From: a virus
IMG/VR virus record: IMGVR_UViG_3300037557_000403
Span: 1-27,950 of that record
Strand: one strand, 5' to 3'
Length of the DNA: 27,950 nucleotides
Numbering within the stretch: the stretch's first letter is position 1; every line of letters begins with the position of its first letter. The notes under the pieces are model-generated. The model was not told the DNA's origin, ran no database searches, and saw only the letters and a program-made list of their open reading frames with translations. Positions 15,238 through 24,249 of this stretch are shown piece after piece. The translations under genes were made by a program, and so were the position numbers.

Positions 15238-16290
15238 GTGATAATTGAAATAGATAGAATAAAATATCAAACTATTCAAGATTTGTTATTAGATTATGTT
15301 TTTATAAAACAACCTACTTCCAAACAAATTATATTTTTAGATTTGAACGAAGCTGGCCATTATTATCCCTACTCTACTACTCAGCTTTGGAAATTTAATA
15401 GTTTATATTATATCTATAAAAATCTCCATATAAAAAATTATAAGAATACTTATTTTTATAATAATGATATTAATTTAGACCACAATCATAATCAATTAAA
15501 AAACTTAATACAAACAAAGGAAAGCATCAATGTTAAGAGTTTTCCGTGGTATACTGTTTGTAGGGGGTTTAAAAGAGGTGATTTTGTTTTTAAAAATGTT
15601 AATAAGGGAATATTATATAATGTTATTTTTATGTGCGGTGAGCAAAGATTAAATAGACTTATGATATTAAATGCGCTTCACGAATATGATAATTTTGCTT
15701 ATTCTAATAGAGTGCCCAGAATAGAAGACCCGAAACCTATTACCTCACTTGATTTTTTGGATGATGATAATCTTTTTGTTAATGGAATAAAAACAAATTC
15801 TGATGTAATCACACCTAACTTTGTATTCAGAAAAGGTTCTTGGTGTACATCTATTAAAAAAGAACTGACAGAGAGAAAAGATATAAACATATTAGGAGAT
15901 ACGCCTCAAGAATATCTTTATTCAGGAATTGAATTAGTCGGAGAAAGTTATACAGATAAAGGATGTTGTCTAACGGAAAAAGTTTTAAAACCATTATATT
16001 ATAAAAAACCTTTTATCTCTATGGCAAGTAAAGGGTATCATACTTTTCTTAAAAATCAAGGATTCTATTTGTATGATGAACTTTTTGATTATAGCTTTGA
16101 TAATAGTCCGTTTAAAATTAGATTTAATTCTCTCATGGACCAAATGAAAAATATTTTAAAACTTCCAACAAAAAAATTGAAAAGTAAAATAAATAATATT
16201 AAATATAAATTAGATCATAATCATAAATTAATTAAACAAAGAATAGAAGAAAACAATTTTTGTTTAGATGTGAAAAACATTCATGATTAA
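15238..16290 (+). CDS. Glycosyltransferase-like protein (fucosyltransferase-type C-terminus)
   Basis: This 350-residue protein is very AT-rich at DNA level and rich in Asn, Lys, Tyr and Ile. The recognisable part is the C-terminal third: ELVGESYTDKGCCLTEKVLK followed by PLYYKKPFISMASKGYHTFL and the LYDELFDYSFD segment. This resembles the E..TEK...P...G.PF pattern of GT10-type and related phage glycosyltransferases. The N-terminal 200 residues are not recognisable. The start is GTG at 15238 without a visible ribosome site, 12 bases after the preceding stop; the first in-frame ATGs lie far inside. It overlaps the next gene by eight bases. Its place in the island suggests that glycosylation may be one of the steps. 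Confidence 0.55.
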   Translation: MIIEIDRIKYQTIQDLLLDYVFIKQPTSKQIIFLDLNEAGHYYPYSTTQLWKFNSLYYIYKNLHIKNYKNTYFYNNDINLDHNHNQLKNLIQTKESINVKSFPWYTVCRGFKRGDFVFKNVNKGILYNVIFMCGEQRLNRLMILNALHEYDNFAYSNRVPRIEDPKPITSLDFLDDDNLFVNGIKTNSDVITPNFVFRKGSWCTSIKKELTERKDINILGDTPQEYLYSGIELVGESYTDKGCCLTEKVLKPLYYKKPFISMASKGYHTFLKNQGFYLYDELFDYSFDNSPFKIRFNSLMDQMKNILKLPTKKLKSKINNIKYKLDHNHKLIKQRIEENNFCLDVKNIHD

Positions 16291-17362
16291 AATAGACACT
16301 ACAATTACAATTCCTAATAAGAATTTTAATTCTAAAAAAGATTGGAAGGATTATACGGTTTCTAATTTCGTTCCAGAGGGTGCTGACCCCTTGCGGGTTT
16401 ATAATTTTAAACAAATGGAAAAATATGGTGATGGATTTTTCTATTTAATATTTCATAAACCAAATATAGGTATATTAAATCATATCTATCAAACTTATGA
16501 AGAGTATGAACAAAGTATAAAATTAAGAAATGATCAAAAGGAATTATTTGAATCTAATAATATGGTTTATAATATTTCTGAACCTTATGAAATTAATGAT
16601 AGCATTTTAACAAAAGATCAATATCAAAATTTACATACTACTAATTTAGTTCCATTAGATATTAAAATTAATGTCGATTCTTTTTTATTAGAAATTGAAA
16701 GATATAATGATAATTTTTTTAGATGGGGAGATAGATATAAGGAATATCCCAGATACGCAATACCATTAGTTAATCTAAATGGAAAATTAGATAATGACTT
16801 GGAACCATCTTGTTACCCTTTAGATAGATGGAATTTTTTACAAACTGGTCTAGAGGATAATGCTGAAAATTTTACCGATTATGTATTCAATATGAGCCAT
16901 TTTGAAAAAGATAATGATATTTTATTTGAAACAAGTTTTAAGGCGCAGACAGAATTAATGAATTTTAGAAGTTTAAAAGTATTAGAACCCATTAAAGAAT
17001 ATATGGTGCGTTCATGTATTTTTAAATGGCATTCAATGGGCCACCTTTTACCACATTTTGATACATGGCACCCTACAAAATGGTTAAGACTTTGGGGAAC
17101 AACAAACCCTGAAAAAATGAAATTCAGATATAAGGTTTGTTCTTATCCTTTTGAAGGAGATGAAGGAATTGTTGATAATAAGATGTCTGGTTTAATAGAA
17201 AAATATGAAACTGAAAAAAATATTGAAGAAGGCAGACTATATTTACATGATAGTTTGAAATGGCATGATGCATTTGCATTTGATGATAATGTTTATCAAT
17301 TCTTTATTGCATTAAATGTTAACAGTTACGATTGTATTGAGAAATTAAAATATGTTAGATAA
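16283..17362 (+). CDS. Probable 2-oxoglutarate/Fe(II)-type oxygenase (Asp/Asn hydroxylase-like)
   Basis: This 359-residue protein has an N-terminal part of unknown type. Its C-terminal domain looks like a double-stranded beta-helix dioxygenase: HLLPHFDTWHPTKWLRLWG gives the HxD pair (His258, Asp260). After a spacer, LYLHDSLKWHDAFAFDDN gives a distal His328, followed by the strand YQFFIALNV. The WLRL and WHDAFA contexts recall aspartyl/asparaginyl beta-hydroxylase-like folds. If correct, it would hydroxylate (or otherwise oxidise) a substrate with Fe(II), 2-oxoglutarate and oxygen. The residue binding 2-oxoglutarate is not evident by eye. It overlaps the next radical-SAM gene by 11 bases. Confidence 0.55.
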   Translation: MIKIDTTITIPNKNFNSKKDWKDYTVSNFVPEGADPLRVYNFKQMEKYGDGFFYLIFHKPNIGILNHIYQTYEEYEQSIKLRNDQKELFESNNMVYNISEPYEINDSILTKDQYQNLHTTNLVPLDIKINVDSFLLEIERYNDNFFRWGDRYKEYPRYAIPLVNLNGKLDNDLEPSCYPLDRWNFLQTGLEDNAENFTDYVFNMSHFEKDNDILFETSFKAQTELMNFRSLKVLEPIKEYMVRSCIFKWHSMGHLLPHFDTWHPTKWLRLWGTTNPEKMKFRYKVCSYPFEGDEGIVDNKMSGLIEKYETEKNIEEGRLYLHDSLKWHDAFAFDDNVYQFFIALNVNSYDCIEKLKYVR

Positions 17363-18776
17363 AGACCCGGATAATTTACCATCAGAAACTTTTTGTGCAT
17401 TACCTTGGATGCATCTTTCTACTCGACCGAATGGACATATGAGAGTTTGTTGTACTGCAAATGCGTCCGCGGTACAAGATAAAAATTCAACAAATAAAAC
17501 ATTATCTGAAGCAGGAGTTCTTCGGAGAGATGATGGAAAGCCTGCTAATTTAGCAACAACAAGTTTACTAGATGCATGGAATAATGAATATATGAAATCC
17601 GTGCGAAAAATGATGCTTAGAGGTGAGCGGCCTGCATCTTGTTTAAAATGTTTTAAGGAGGAAGACGCAGGACACAGATCAAAACGGAAATGGGAAACTG
17701 CAAAATGGGTTAATGAGCTTGGGCTCGAAGAAGTTATTGGCCAAACCAAAGAAGACGGTTCCGTTCCACCTAAAGTACGTTATATTGACCTCCGGCTCGG
17801 CAGCAAGTGTAATCTTGCTTGCGTTATGTGTAGTCCTCACGATTCTTCTAAATGGGTAAAAGAATATAAACAAATTTGGCCGGCTTTAGAAAATAAAAGG
17901 CTCAAGGCCAGCATGGAGTGGGAAAAAGAATCTGGTAAATTGGCATGGTCAGGTGGTTCATATGCATGGCATAAGAAGAATCCAGAGTTTTGGGAAGATT
18001 TTTATAAACAAGTTCCTACACTAAGACAATTATATTGGGCTGGCGGCGAATCTTTAATTATGAGTGAGCATTATGAAGTCCTTGAAAAAATTATTGAAAT
18101 GGGATTTGCTAAAAATATTGAATTGCGTTATAATTCAAATGGTATTGAATGGCAACCAGAATTATTTGATTTATGGAAAGAATATAAGAATGTAATTTTT
18201 CATTTTAGTATTGATGATTATGGAGAACGAAATCACTATATTAGATATCCGGCAATGTGGAAAAGAGTTGTTAAACAATTACATAAAATCGATGACTATC
18301 CGCACGGCAATTTAAGATTAACAACAGCAACGTGTATCACAGCATTAAATATTTTTTATCTGCCAGAATTTATTACTTGGAAATTGGAAGAGGATTGGAA
18401 ATTATTAAACAAGTATCCAGCCGGTGCCGGCATGATAGATTTACACCTTGCATATTGGCCGCCGCAATTGAACTGTAAAGTATTACCAGATTGGTTTAAA
18501 AAAGAAACGACTTTAAAGTATCAAGATTTCGGAAAATGGTTAAAAAGTAATTTTCAGAAATGTAATGGTGTAGAAAGTTTAACATGGAATGAATGGAAAG
18601 AGCTACCATATGGAATTAAAAGATTAGAAGGTCTAGTTTCTTTTATGAATGCAGAAGATTGGTCGGAAAGATTACCCGAAACGAATGAATGGTGCTATAA
18701 GGTATCAAAGGAAAGAGGTTTAGATTTCGATAAAATTTTTCCAGATTTGGAATGGTTGAAAATGTATGGAAATTAA
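17352..18776 (+). CDS. Radical SAM protein with N-terminal twitch domain (copy C)
   Basis: At 474 residues this is the longest radical-SAM protein of the island. The N-terminus is a textbook twitch-type region: FCALPWMHLSTRPNGHMRVC followed by a second Cys, then ASCLKC (Cys15, 33, 34, 97, 100). The radical-SAM motif CNLACVMC is at Cys153, 157, 160. The SAM motif reads AGGESLIM, with Ser in place of the usual Pro. A Trp-rich insertion (about residues 185-225) and a long C-terminal region without further Cys pairs follow. This is not a simple copy of its neighbours and may act on a different position or substrate. It overlaps both neighbours by 11 bases. Confidence 0.9.
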   Translation: MLDKDPDNLPSETFCALPWMHLSTRPNGHMRVCCTANASAVQDKNSTNKTLSEAGVLRRDDGKPANLATTSLLDAWNNEYMKSVRKMMLRGERPASCLKCFKEEDAGHRSKRKWETAKWVNELGLEEVIGQTKEDGSVPPKVRYIDLRLGSKCNLACVMCSPHDSSKWVKEYKQIWPALENKRLKASMEWEKESGKLAWSGGSYAWHKKNPEFWEDFYKQVPTLRQLYWAGGESLIMSEHYEVLEKIIEMGFAKNIELRYNSNGIEWQPELFDLWKEYKNVIFHFSIDDYGERNHYIRYPAMWKRVVKQLHKIDDYPHGNLRLTTATCITALNIFYLPEFITWKLEEDWKLLNKYPAGAGMIDLHLAYWPPQLNCKVLPDWFKKETTLKYQDFGKWLKSNFQKCNGVESLTWNEWKELPYGIKRLEGLVSFMNAEDWSERLPETNEWCYKVSKERGLDFDKIFPDLEWLKMYGN

Positions 18777-19425
18777 AGAATACTGTAAGCGATATAGTGA
18801 TATTGTTCCAATAGAACATACCTTTAAAGAGCATAGGCTAATGATTTGTCCTTATGCCGATCATGAACATAAAATAAATCCGATAGGTTATAAATTTCCC
18901 GAGAGCGGTCTTAAAAATATAAGTTATTATAGAGATTGTTCAGATGTTGATCATCATGATCCGTTTTTTGGGGACATTGATTTTATGGATGAAGTATTGT
19001 GTTTAGATTATAAATTAATTGATAAAGCAATAGATAATCCTAATACTATGAATTTTTTGTTAGCATTTATAAACAATAGACAATCATTAAAACTTTTACA
19101 TTTAGTTAATTTTTGGCAAGCCCTTATACCGTCTAAAAGTTGGGACCATTTTTGTGATTTTATAAATGATACATCTATAAATGATGGAACATATCTTGAA
19201 ATACATAATAAAGATCCTAAAGAATCAATAGAAGTTTGTTTAAATGAAATATTAAAACTTGATTTAAATAAATTTATTGGAGTGGATTATTCACATCTAG
19301 ATGGTGAACCAAAATATGTACCCATAAAGAATAACGTTAATGAAAATATTGGTATTATTTTTGATTCAACTTCAAATCCTTATGGTCATGGAGATATTAT
19401 AAATGAAAATAGAAGATCAAAGTAA
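18766..19425 (+). CDS. Unknown 219-aa protein of the radical-SAM island
   Basis: No family is recognised. The protein is soluble and acidic, with scattered His/Cys residues: LMICPYADHEHK at about 26-37, CSDVDHHDPFFGDIDF at about 58-73, SWDHFCDF at about 125. These could bind metal, but no known motif forms. A central helical part (DYKLIDKAIDNPNTMNFLLA) and a C-terminal DFVDYSHL-like acidic segment are also seen. It overlaps the preceding radical-SAM gene by 11 bases and the following one by 23 bases, so it is almost certainly translated with them. A partner protein, carrier or further enzyme of the pathway are possible roles. Confidence 0.75.
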   Translation: MEIKEYCKRYSDIVPIEHTFKEHRLMICPYADHEHKINPIGYKFPESGLKNISYYRDCSDVDHHDPFFGDIDFMDEVLCLDYKLIDKAIDNPNTMNFLLAFINNRQSLKLLHLVNFWQALIPSKSWDHFCDFINDTSINDGTYLEIHNKDPKESIEVCLNEILKLDLNKFIGVDYSHLDGEPKYVPIKNNVNENIGIIFDSTSNPYGHGDIINENRRSK

Positions 19426-20548
19426 TAGATATCAAATAATATGGGATCTCGGTAGAAGATGTTCATATGCATGTTCTTATTGTCCTCCTCATAGAAATAA
19501 TAAGACATCTGCCTTTGTAAATTATGAAACTTTATGCAAGTCTATGGACGGCGTTGCGGAATATGCATTACTTTATGATTCATTTAGAAAAAAACCCGCT
19601 AAGAAAAAATTAAGTTTTACGGGAGGGGAACCCACTGTTCATCCCGGTTTTTTTAAATTTCTAAAATACGTAAAAAGTGAATATCCAGATTTCAGTAGAG
19701 GATTAACAACTAATGGATGGTTTAATGATAGGGTCACAGATAAAGTTATATCATTGACTACGGGCGGAACCCTGTCTTATCATTGCGAATCAACAAAGAA
19801 GCAAAAAGAACAAGTAATATCAAATGCAATAGCTTTAAGGGAAAAATATAAAGTCAATGTGATGTTCCATAAAGATTATTTTAAGGAATGCGTAGATGTT
19901 TGTGAAAAGTTAGAAAAAAATAGTGTAGATTTTATTCCTAGGATCATAGGAGATGATAATCCAAATGACAAAAAATCTATTGAGTTAGGTTATACTCATA
20001 TATATGATAGAGAGCAAATGAAATGGTTTCGAAATTATTGGAAACAGAAAGGGCAATCTGTCACAGAAAAAGGAAACAGTCAAACCGGGCTTGGTCGACC
20101 TTGCTGCGGGGGTAGAAGCTTCAAAGTTGATGGTGTGGATACTTTTTTCCTTCCTAGCACTAATTTTTTGGGTTGGAATTGTATGGTCAATTGGTATTTT
20201 CTTTTTTTAAACTCCGAACTTGATGCGGTTTATACTCATCAAACATGTGGAGTTAATTTAGAAGGAAAAGTTGCACCATTAGGTAAGATTTCAGAATTTG
20301 ACAAAATTATTGATAGTTTAGAACATGAATTATATGTACATAATAAAGTACCGATGATAACATGTCCTAAAACTTTCTGTGGATGTGGTATGTGCATAAC
20401 AAAAACCAGTCAAAATATTGAACCTATGTTTACAAAGCATGTAGTTGAAGGTCTTACATATGATGTTGTTTCTCAAAAAGAAAGTAATTGGGAATCAGAC
20501 CTAACCGTTAAAAAATTATTTTTGGAAAATAATGGGATCCCTCAGTAA
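19403..20548 (+). CDS. Radical SAM protein with C-terminal Cys clusters (SPASM/twitch-like, copy D)
   Basis: This 381-residue protein differs from the other six in the island. The radical-SAM motif CSYACSYC (Cys20, 24, 27) sits at the very N-terminus, preceded by the strand IIWDLGRRC, and LSFTGGEPTVHP follows at about 70-81. The extra cysteines are at the C-terminal side: RPCCGG at about 232, GWNC, HQTCGVN, and finally TCPKTFCGCGMC. This is the pattern of SPASM/twitch auxiliary Fe-S domains, common in enzymes that modify peptides, sugars or tRNA. Its substrate is unknown. Translation probably couples to the upstream gene (23-base overlap) and to the downstream one (17-base overlap). Confidence 0.88.
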   Translation: MKIEDQSNRYQIIWDLGRRCSYACSYCPPHRNNKTSAFVNYETLCKSMDGVAEYALLYDSFRKKPAKKKLSFTGGEPTVHPGFFKFLKYVKSEYPDFSRGLTTNGWFNDRVTDKVISLTTGGTLSYHCESTKKQKEQVISNAIALREKYKVNVMFHKDYFKECVDVCEKLEKNSVDFIPRIIGDDNPNDKKSIELGYTHIYDREQMKWFRNYWKQKGQSVTEKGNSQTGLGRPCCGGRSFKVDGVDTFFLPSTNFLGWNCMVNWYFLFLNSELDAVYTHQTCGVNLEGKVAPLGKISEFDKIIDSLEHELYVHNKVPMITCPKTFCGCGMCITKTSQNIEPMFTKHVVEGLTYDVVSQKESNWESDLTVKKLFLENNGIPQ

Positions 20549-21818
20549 AGCTGAAAAAATGGATGATACCACATTATTATCCAATGACGTTACAAAAATC
20601 AAAAGCGAATTACATAAGCAAGAAAAATACAAATATTTGTGTAAGGCGTTATGGAATACTATACAGCAAGATGTTCAATCTGAAATAAAGCCTTGTTGTG
20701 TTTTTTGTGAAAGGCCAATCCCGAGAGAAAAATATGATAATTTAAATGATGCGTTTTTCGGAAATGAATTAGATGTAATCAGACAAAAAATGTTAGACGG
20801 CGAAAAGATTAGCGGCTGCAATGGTTGTTATATTGGAGAAGAAGCTGGCGAATGGACATTAAGGAATCATTTTAATAATAGTTATGATGATTCTACAATT
20901 AATAATCCACAGATTAGGGATTTAGAAATTTCTCTTGATAATAATTGTAATTTTAAATGTGTAACGTGCAGTGCAAAATTTAGCACGGCTTGGTATGAAG
21001 ATGATAATAATATTCTTGAACAAACCAATTTAATTCGGCAATCAGCTCAATCAATTAAAACACAAACTCCTTTGATAAAAAATATTTCTGATTTATCAAA
21101 AATTAATTATGAACATGTAAGAAGTATAAGAATGCCTGGCGGTGAACCATTCATGAATAAAGAAATTTTAGAATGGTTATCGTCAATTGATTTATCAAAT
21201 ATTGAATTAACAATAATCACAAATAATTCTATCTTTCCTAAAAAATGGATTAAGACACTTAAAACTGCTAAAAAATTTAGATTAATAATTAGTTGTGATG
21301 GTGTTGGAGAAGTTGGTGAATTTGTTAGATATGGGATGAAGCAAAAAGTATTTTCAAAAAATTTAAAAAAATGGCAAGAAATTCAAACCAACAGAATGAT
21401 GATTAGTTTTAATTATGTTGTTCATGCGATGAATGTTTTGAATGTTGAGAAAACTTATAATTGGATTAGGGAGATGGGTGTTGACGAAAGCCAATATAAC
21501 TGGTATAATAAAATGATGAACGCACCTAAATGGGATTTTATAATAATGGCAATTGATAGATTATATTTTCCAGAGTATATTGATTTAAGATATTTGCCTG
21601 TTGAAACAAAAGAATTAATTCATGAACATTATGATAAGATGGGCCCTCTTGATGGTAGAATTAAAAATAAAATTTTAAAGTGGATGGATACCGGTGAAAC
21701 AAATGTTGATAGAAATAAGGATTTTATAACCTATTGTGATTTTCTTGAAGGAAGACGTTCTATTTTGCCCCAAGAAACAGAAATAATTTACAACAGTGTT
21801 TTGAGAAATTTCTTATGA
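20532..21818 (+). CDS. Radical SAM protein with N-terminal twitch-like Cys region (copy B1)
   Basis: This 428-residue protein has an N-terminal Cys region (Cys37, 55, 56 in IKPCCVFCE, and CNGC at 96-99) and the radical-SAM motif CNFKCVTC (Cys139, 143, 146). IRMPGGEPFM follows at about residue 200. The core is strikingly like the protein at 24242-25378: both have TNNSxFPKKWI, a DGVxxVGEFVR segment and a similar C-terminal ILPQETE/IPEQCE end. Compared with that copy, it has about 30 extra N-terminal residues. It directly precedes halogenase 1 with an ATGA overlap. ATG 20532 is supported by GGA five bases upstream; ATG 20559 is the alternative. Confidence 0.9.
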   Translation: MGSLSKAEKMDDTTLLSNDVTKIKSELHKQEKYKYLCKALWNTIQQDVQSEIKPCCVFCERPIPREKYDNLNDAFFGNELDVIRQKMLDGEKISGCNGCYIGEEAGEWTLRNHFNNSYDDSTINNPQIRDLEISLDNNCNFKCVTCSAKFSTAWYEDDNNILEQTNLIRQSAQSIKTQTPLIKNISDLSKINYEHVRSIRMPGGEPFMNKEILEWLSSIDLSNIELTIITNNSIFPKKWIKTLKTAKKFRLIISCDGVGEVGEFVRYGMKQKVFSKNLKKWQEIQTNRMMISFNYVVHAMNVLNVEKTYNWIREMGVDESQYNWYNKMMNAPKWDFIIMAIDRLYFPEYIDLRYLPVETKELIHEHYDKMGPLDGRIKNKILKWMDTGETNVDRNKDFITYCDFLEGRRSILPQETEIIYNSVLRNFL

Positions 21819-23020
21819 AAATTTGTATTATAGGCGGCGGCACTACTGGCTGGTGGGCAGCAAAATATTTAGAACAAAAAATGCCCGATGCTAATATTAC
21901 ATTATATGAAGATCCAAAAATTTCTCCAGTAGGCGTAGGAGAATCTACACTGCCACAGATTGGAGTTTTTTTAAAAGAATGTGGTCTTGAAGAAAAACTA
22001 TGGATGTCCAAGACAAATGCAATTTTTAAAAAAGGTTCTCATAAAAAAAATTGGGATAAAATAAATGGAGATGCGTGTAATTTTGCTTTTTGGTATAACG
22101 ATGAATATAAATTTGAATCTTGGATTAAAGAATATTTTAAAGGCAATAAAACAAAAAATGATTTAGGACTTGATTTATATAAGAAGGATGGATTTTGTGA
22201 ATATGCTTATCACCTAGATGCTAATTTAATAGGACAAGTAGTTAAAGATCAATGTAAAAATGTAAAACATGAATTAATTAGACTCGAGGGATTACCAGCT
22301 GGCTATGATTTTTATATAGATGCGACAGGGTTTAAACGGAAATTTACTAAAGACAAAACTTTAATTAAATTTAAAGATCATTTAGTAAATAGTTGTTGGG
22401 CAGGAAATCTTCAAAGAAAAGGTGAACCATATCCGTATACAAAAAGTATTGCAAGAAATGCTGGTTGGACATTTGGAATAGATTTAACTAACAGAACTGG
22501 AATAGGATATGTATATAGTAATAATCACATATCTAAAGAAGAAGCTTTAGATGAGTTTAAATCGTATTATCCAGAAGCATATGATATAAGAAATTATGTA
22601 TGGGAACCTGGCTATTTAAAAAATCCATGGAAAGATAATGTTATTTCTATAGGCAATGCCGGCGGGTTTTTAGATCCCTTAGAATCCAATAATCTTTTTA
22701 TGATTCAATTATCTATTACTAAAATACCAGACACGATATTAAAAAATTATAGACCAGAATCATATAATAGATTACTTAATAGAACATGGGCGCACGTTAG
22801 TAATTATATATTACATCATTATAAATTATCTAATAGAACAGATACTTCGTTTTGGAAATATTATTCAAAATTTAATGTTAAAGAGTCTATCTGGCAAGCA
22901 TATAATTTTCATGGCAACAAATATACAACAATCTTTCCTAATTCGCTTTGGTCTAACTTGGCCTTATATTATGACGAATTTACTTACTATAATCAATATA
23001 AACATTCTGAGGTAATATGA
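21815..23020 (+). CDS. Flavin-dependent halogenase 1 (tryptophan-halogenase family)
   Basis: This 401-residue protein would use FADH2, oxygen and halide to make hypohalous acid and halogenate an electron-rich substrate. The FAD loop is IIGGGTTGWW at residues 5-14. GVGESTLPQIG at 40-50 and the lysine of AIFKKG (Lys72) match the catalytic Lys region of PrnA. GWTFGIDL (Trp218, Phe220) replaces the WxWxIP motif, and GFLDPLESNN keeps the Glu-Ser pair (Glu290, Ser291). It is shorter than PrnA (538 residues) and closer in size to the viral halogenase VirX1 of cyanophage Syn10, reported as an iodinase. It needs a flavin reductase, which is not in the window. Confidence 0.9.
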   Translation: MKICIIGGGTTGWWAAKYLEQKMPDANITLYEDPKISPVGVGESTLPQIGVFLKECGLEEKLWMSKTNAIFKKGSHKKNWDKINGDACNFAFWYNDEYKFESWIKEYFKGNKTKNDLGLDLYKKDGFCEYAYHLDANLIGQVVKDQCKNVKHELIRLEGLPAGYDFYIDATGFKRKFTKDKTLIKFKDHLVNSCWAGNLQRKGEPYPYTKSIARNAGWTFGIDLTNRTGIGYVYSNNHISKEEALDEFKSYYPEAYDIRNYVWEPGYLKNPWKDNVISIGNAGGFLDPLESNNLFMIQLSITKIPDTILKNYRPESYNRLLNRTWAHVSNYILHHYKLSNRTDTSFWKYYSKFNVKESIWQAYNFHGNKYTTIFPNSLWSNLALYYDEFTYYNQYKHSEVI

Positions 23021-24249
23021 AAATTTGTATAATTGGAGGTGGGTGCTCCGGTTGGTGGGCTGCGGGCTATTTAGAAAAATTTGTACCAGATATTAAAATT
23101 ACATTAATTGAGAGCGAAGATATTCCAACTATAGGAGTAGGTGAATCAACACTACCTCAAATAGGTCATTTTTTTGAGGAATTAGGAATACTTGAATCTG
23201 ATTGGATGGAACAGGCGGAAGCGATTCACAAATATGGAAATATAAAACAGGGCTGGGATCATAAAGACGCACCTGAGTTTGCCATGACTTTTTGGTATAA
23301 TGATAATAATGCATTTGATGAATGGGCAAAAGATTACTTTGCAGGTAAAAAAACCGGAAAACCAGATGAAGAACTTAATAAAGATTTATATGATGATGCC
23401 GCCTGGAGAGCAGTCGCCCACCATTTCGATGCCGGAGAAAGTATTAATATAGTAAAAGATACATGCAAAAATGTAGAACATATAATTGATACTATTACTG
23501 AACTACCGCCCGGATATGATTTGTATCTTGATTGTACAGGATTGGCGCAGAAGTTTGTAAAAGATAAAACACGCTTACCCTTAACAGAAGGACACCTAAT
23601 AGATAGTGTTTGGGTTTGCCCTTTTGAATTAAGTGATGAAGATGTACCCCGGAACTATACCAGATCTATAGCAAGAGATGCGGGATGGCAATTTATAATT
23701 AATTTGGAAGAAAGAGCGGGCATTGGTTATGTATACAGTAGTAAGTATGTGAGTGATGATGATGCATTAGTATACTATAAAGATTTAACTAAAGGTAGAA
23801 TACCGTGGGGAGCATTTCCATGCACGCCGACCATACAACCAAAATTGATTAAATGGGATCCACATTATCTTGCAAATCCTTGGAGTGATAATGTTATAGC
23901 ACTGGGCCTTTCGAACGGATTAGTTGATCCCCTAGAAGCAAATGTATTGTATACGACTGTATATGGTATTCAAACGCTCGCTAAATGTTTAAACAGAGGT
24001 TATGGGGCCCGCGCATATAACAAAGCAGTATCTAAATTGCATTATGAAAATAGTGATTTTATTTTACATCATTACATGTTAAGTAACAGAACAGATACTC
24101 CTTTTTGGGAATATTATTCTAAATGTGATGTTAGAAAAACATTATGGGAAAATTATAGGAGATGCGGCGACAAACATGCAAATTTATATCCCGATGCTAT
24201 ATGGGCAACATTGGGTGTGTATTTTAATGAGTTTACATATTATGAATAA
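23017..24249 (+). CDS. Flavin-dependent halogenase 2, divergent active site
   Basis: This 410-residue paralogue of halogenase 1 starts in an ATGA overlap with it. The FAD loop IIGGGCSGWW and GVGESTLPQIG are intact. The putative catalytic lysine is kept but in a changed context, AIHKYG (Lys72), and the WxWxIP region reads GWQFIINL (Trp224, Phe226). The halide/active-site loop reads GLVDPLEANV, so the Glu is kept (Glu307) but the following Ser is Ala308. It is probably active, though halide choice or substrate could differ from halogenase 1. An insert at about residues 112-128 and the RIPWGAFPCT segment at 261-270 distinguish it. It overlaps the next radical-SAM gene by eight bases. Confidence 0.88.
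   Translation: MKICIIGGGCSGWWAAGYLEKFVPDIKITLIESEDIPTIGVGESTLPQIGHFFEELGILESDWMEQAEAIHKYGNIKQGWDHKDAPEFAMTFWYNDNNAFDEWAKDYFAGKKTGKPDEELNKDLYDDAAWRAVAHHFDAGESINIVKDTCKNVEHIIDTITELPPGYDLYLDCTGLAQKFVKDKTRLPLTEGHLIDSVWVCPFELSDEDVPRNYTRSIARDAGWQFIINLEERAGIGYVYSSKYVSDDDALVYYKDLTKGRIPWGAFPCTPTIQPKLIKWDPHYLANPWSDNVIALGLSNGLVDPLEANVLYTTVYGIQTLAKCLNRGYGARAYNKAVSKLHYENSDFILHHYMLSNRTDTPFWEYYSKCDVRKTLWENYRRCGDKHANLYPDAIWATLGVYFNEFTYYE

Noticed and set aside
17345-17749. A 134-codon minus-strand open frame opposite a radical-SAM gene
   Set aside because: It lies opposite the conserved twitch region, and its translation is Ser/Leu/Phe-rich without known motifs.
24125-24241. Upstream extension of the radical-SAM gene that starts at 24242
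   Set aside because: It lies wholly inside halogenase 2 in another frame; the twitch-type N-terminus begins naturally at ATG 24242.
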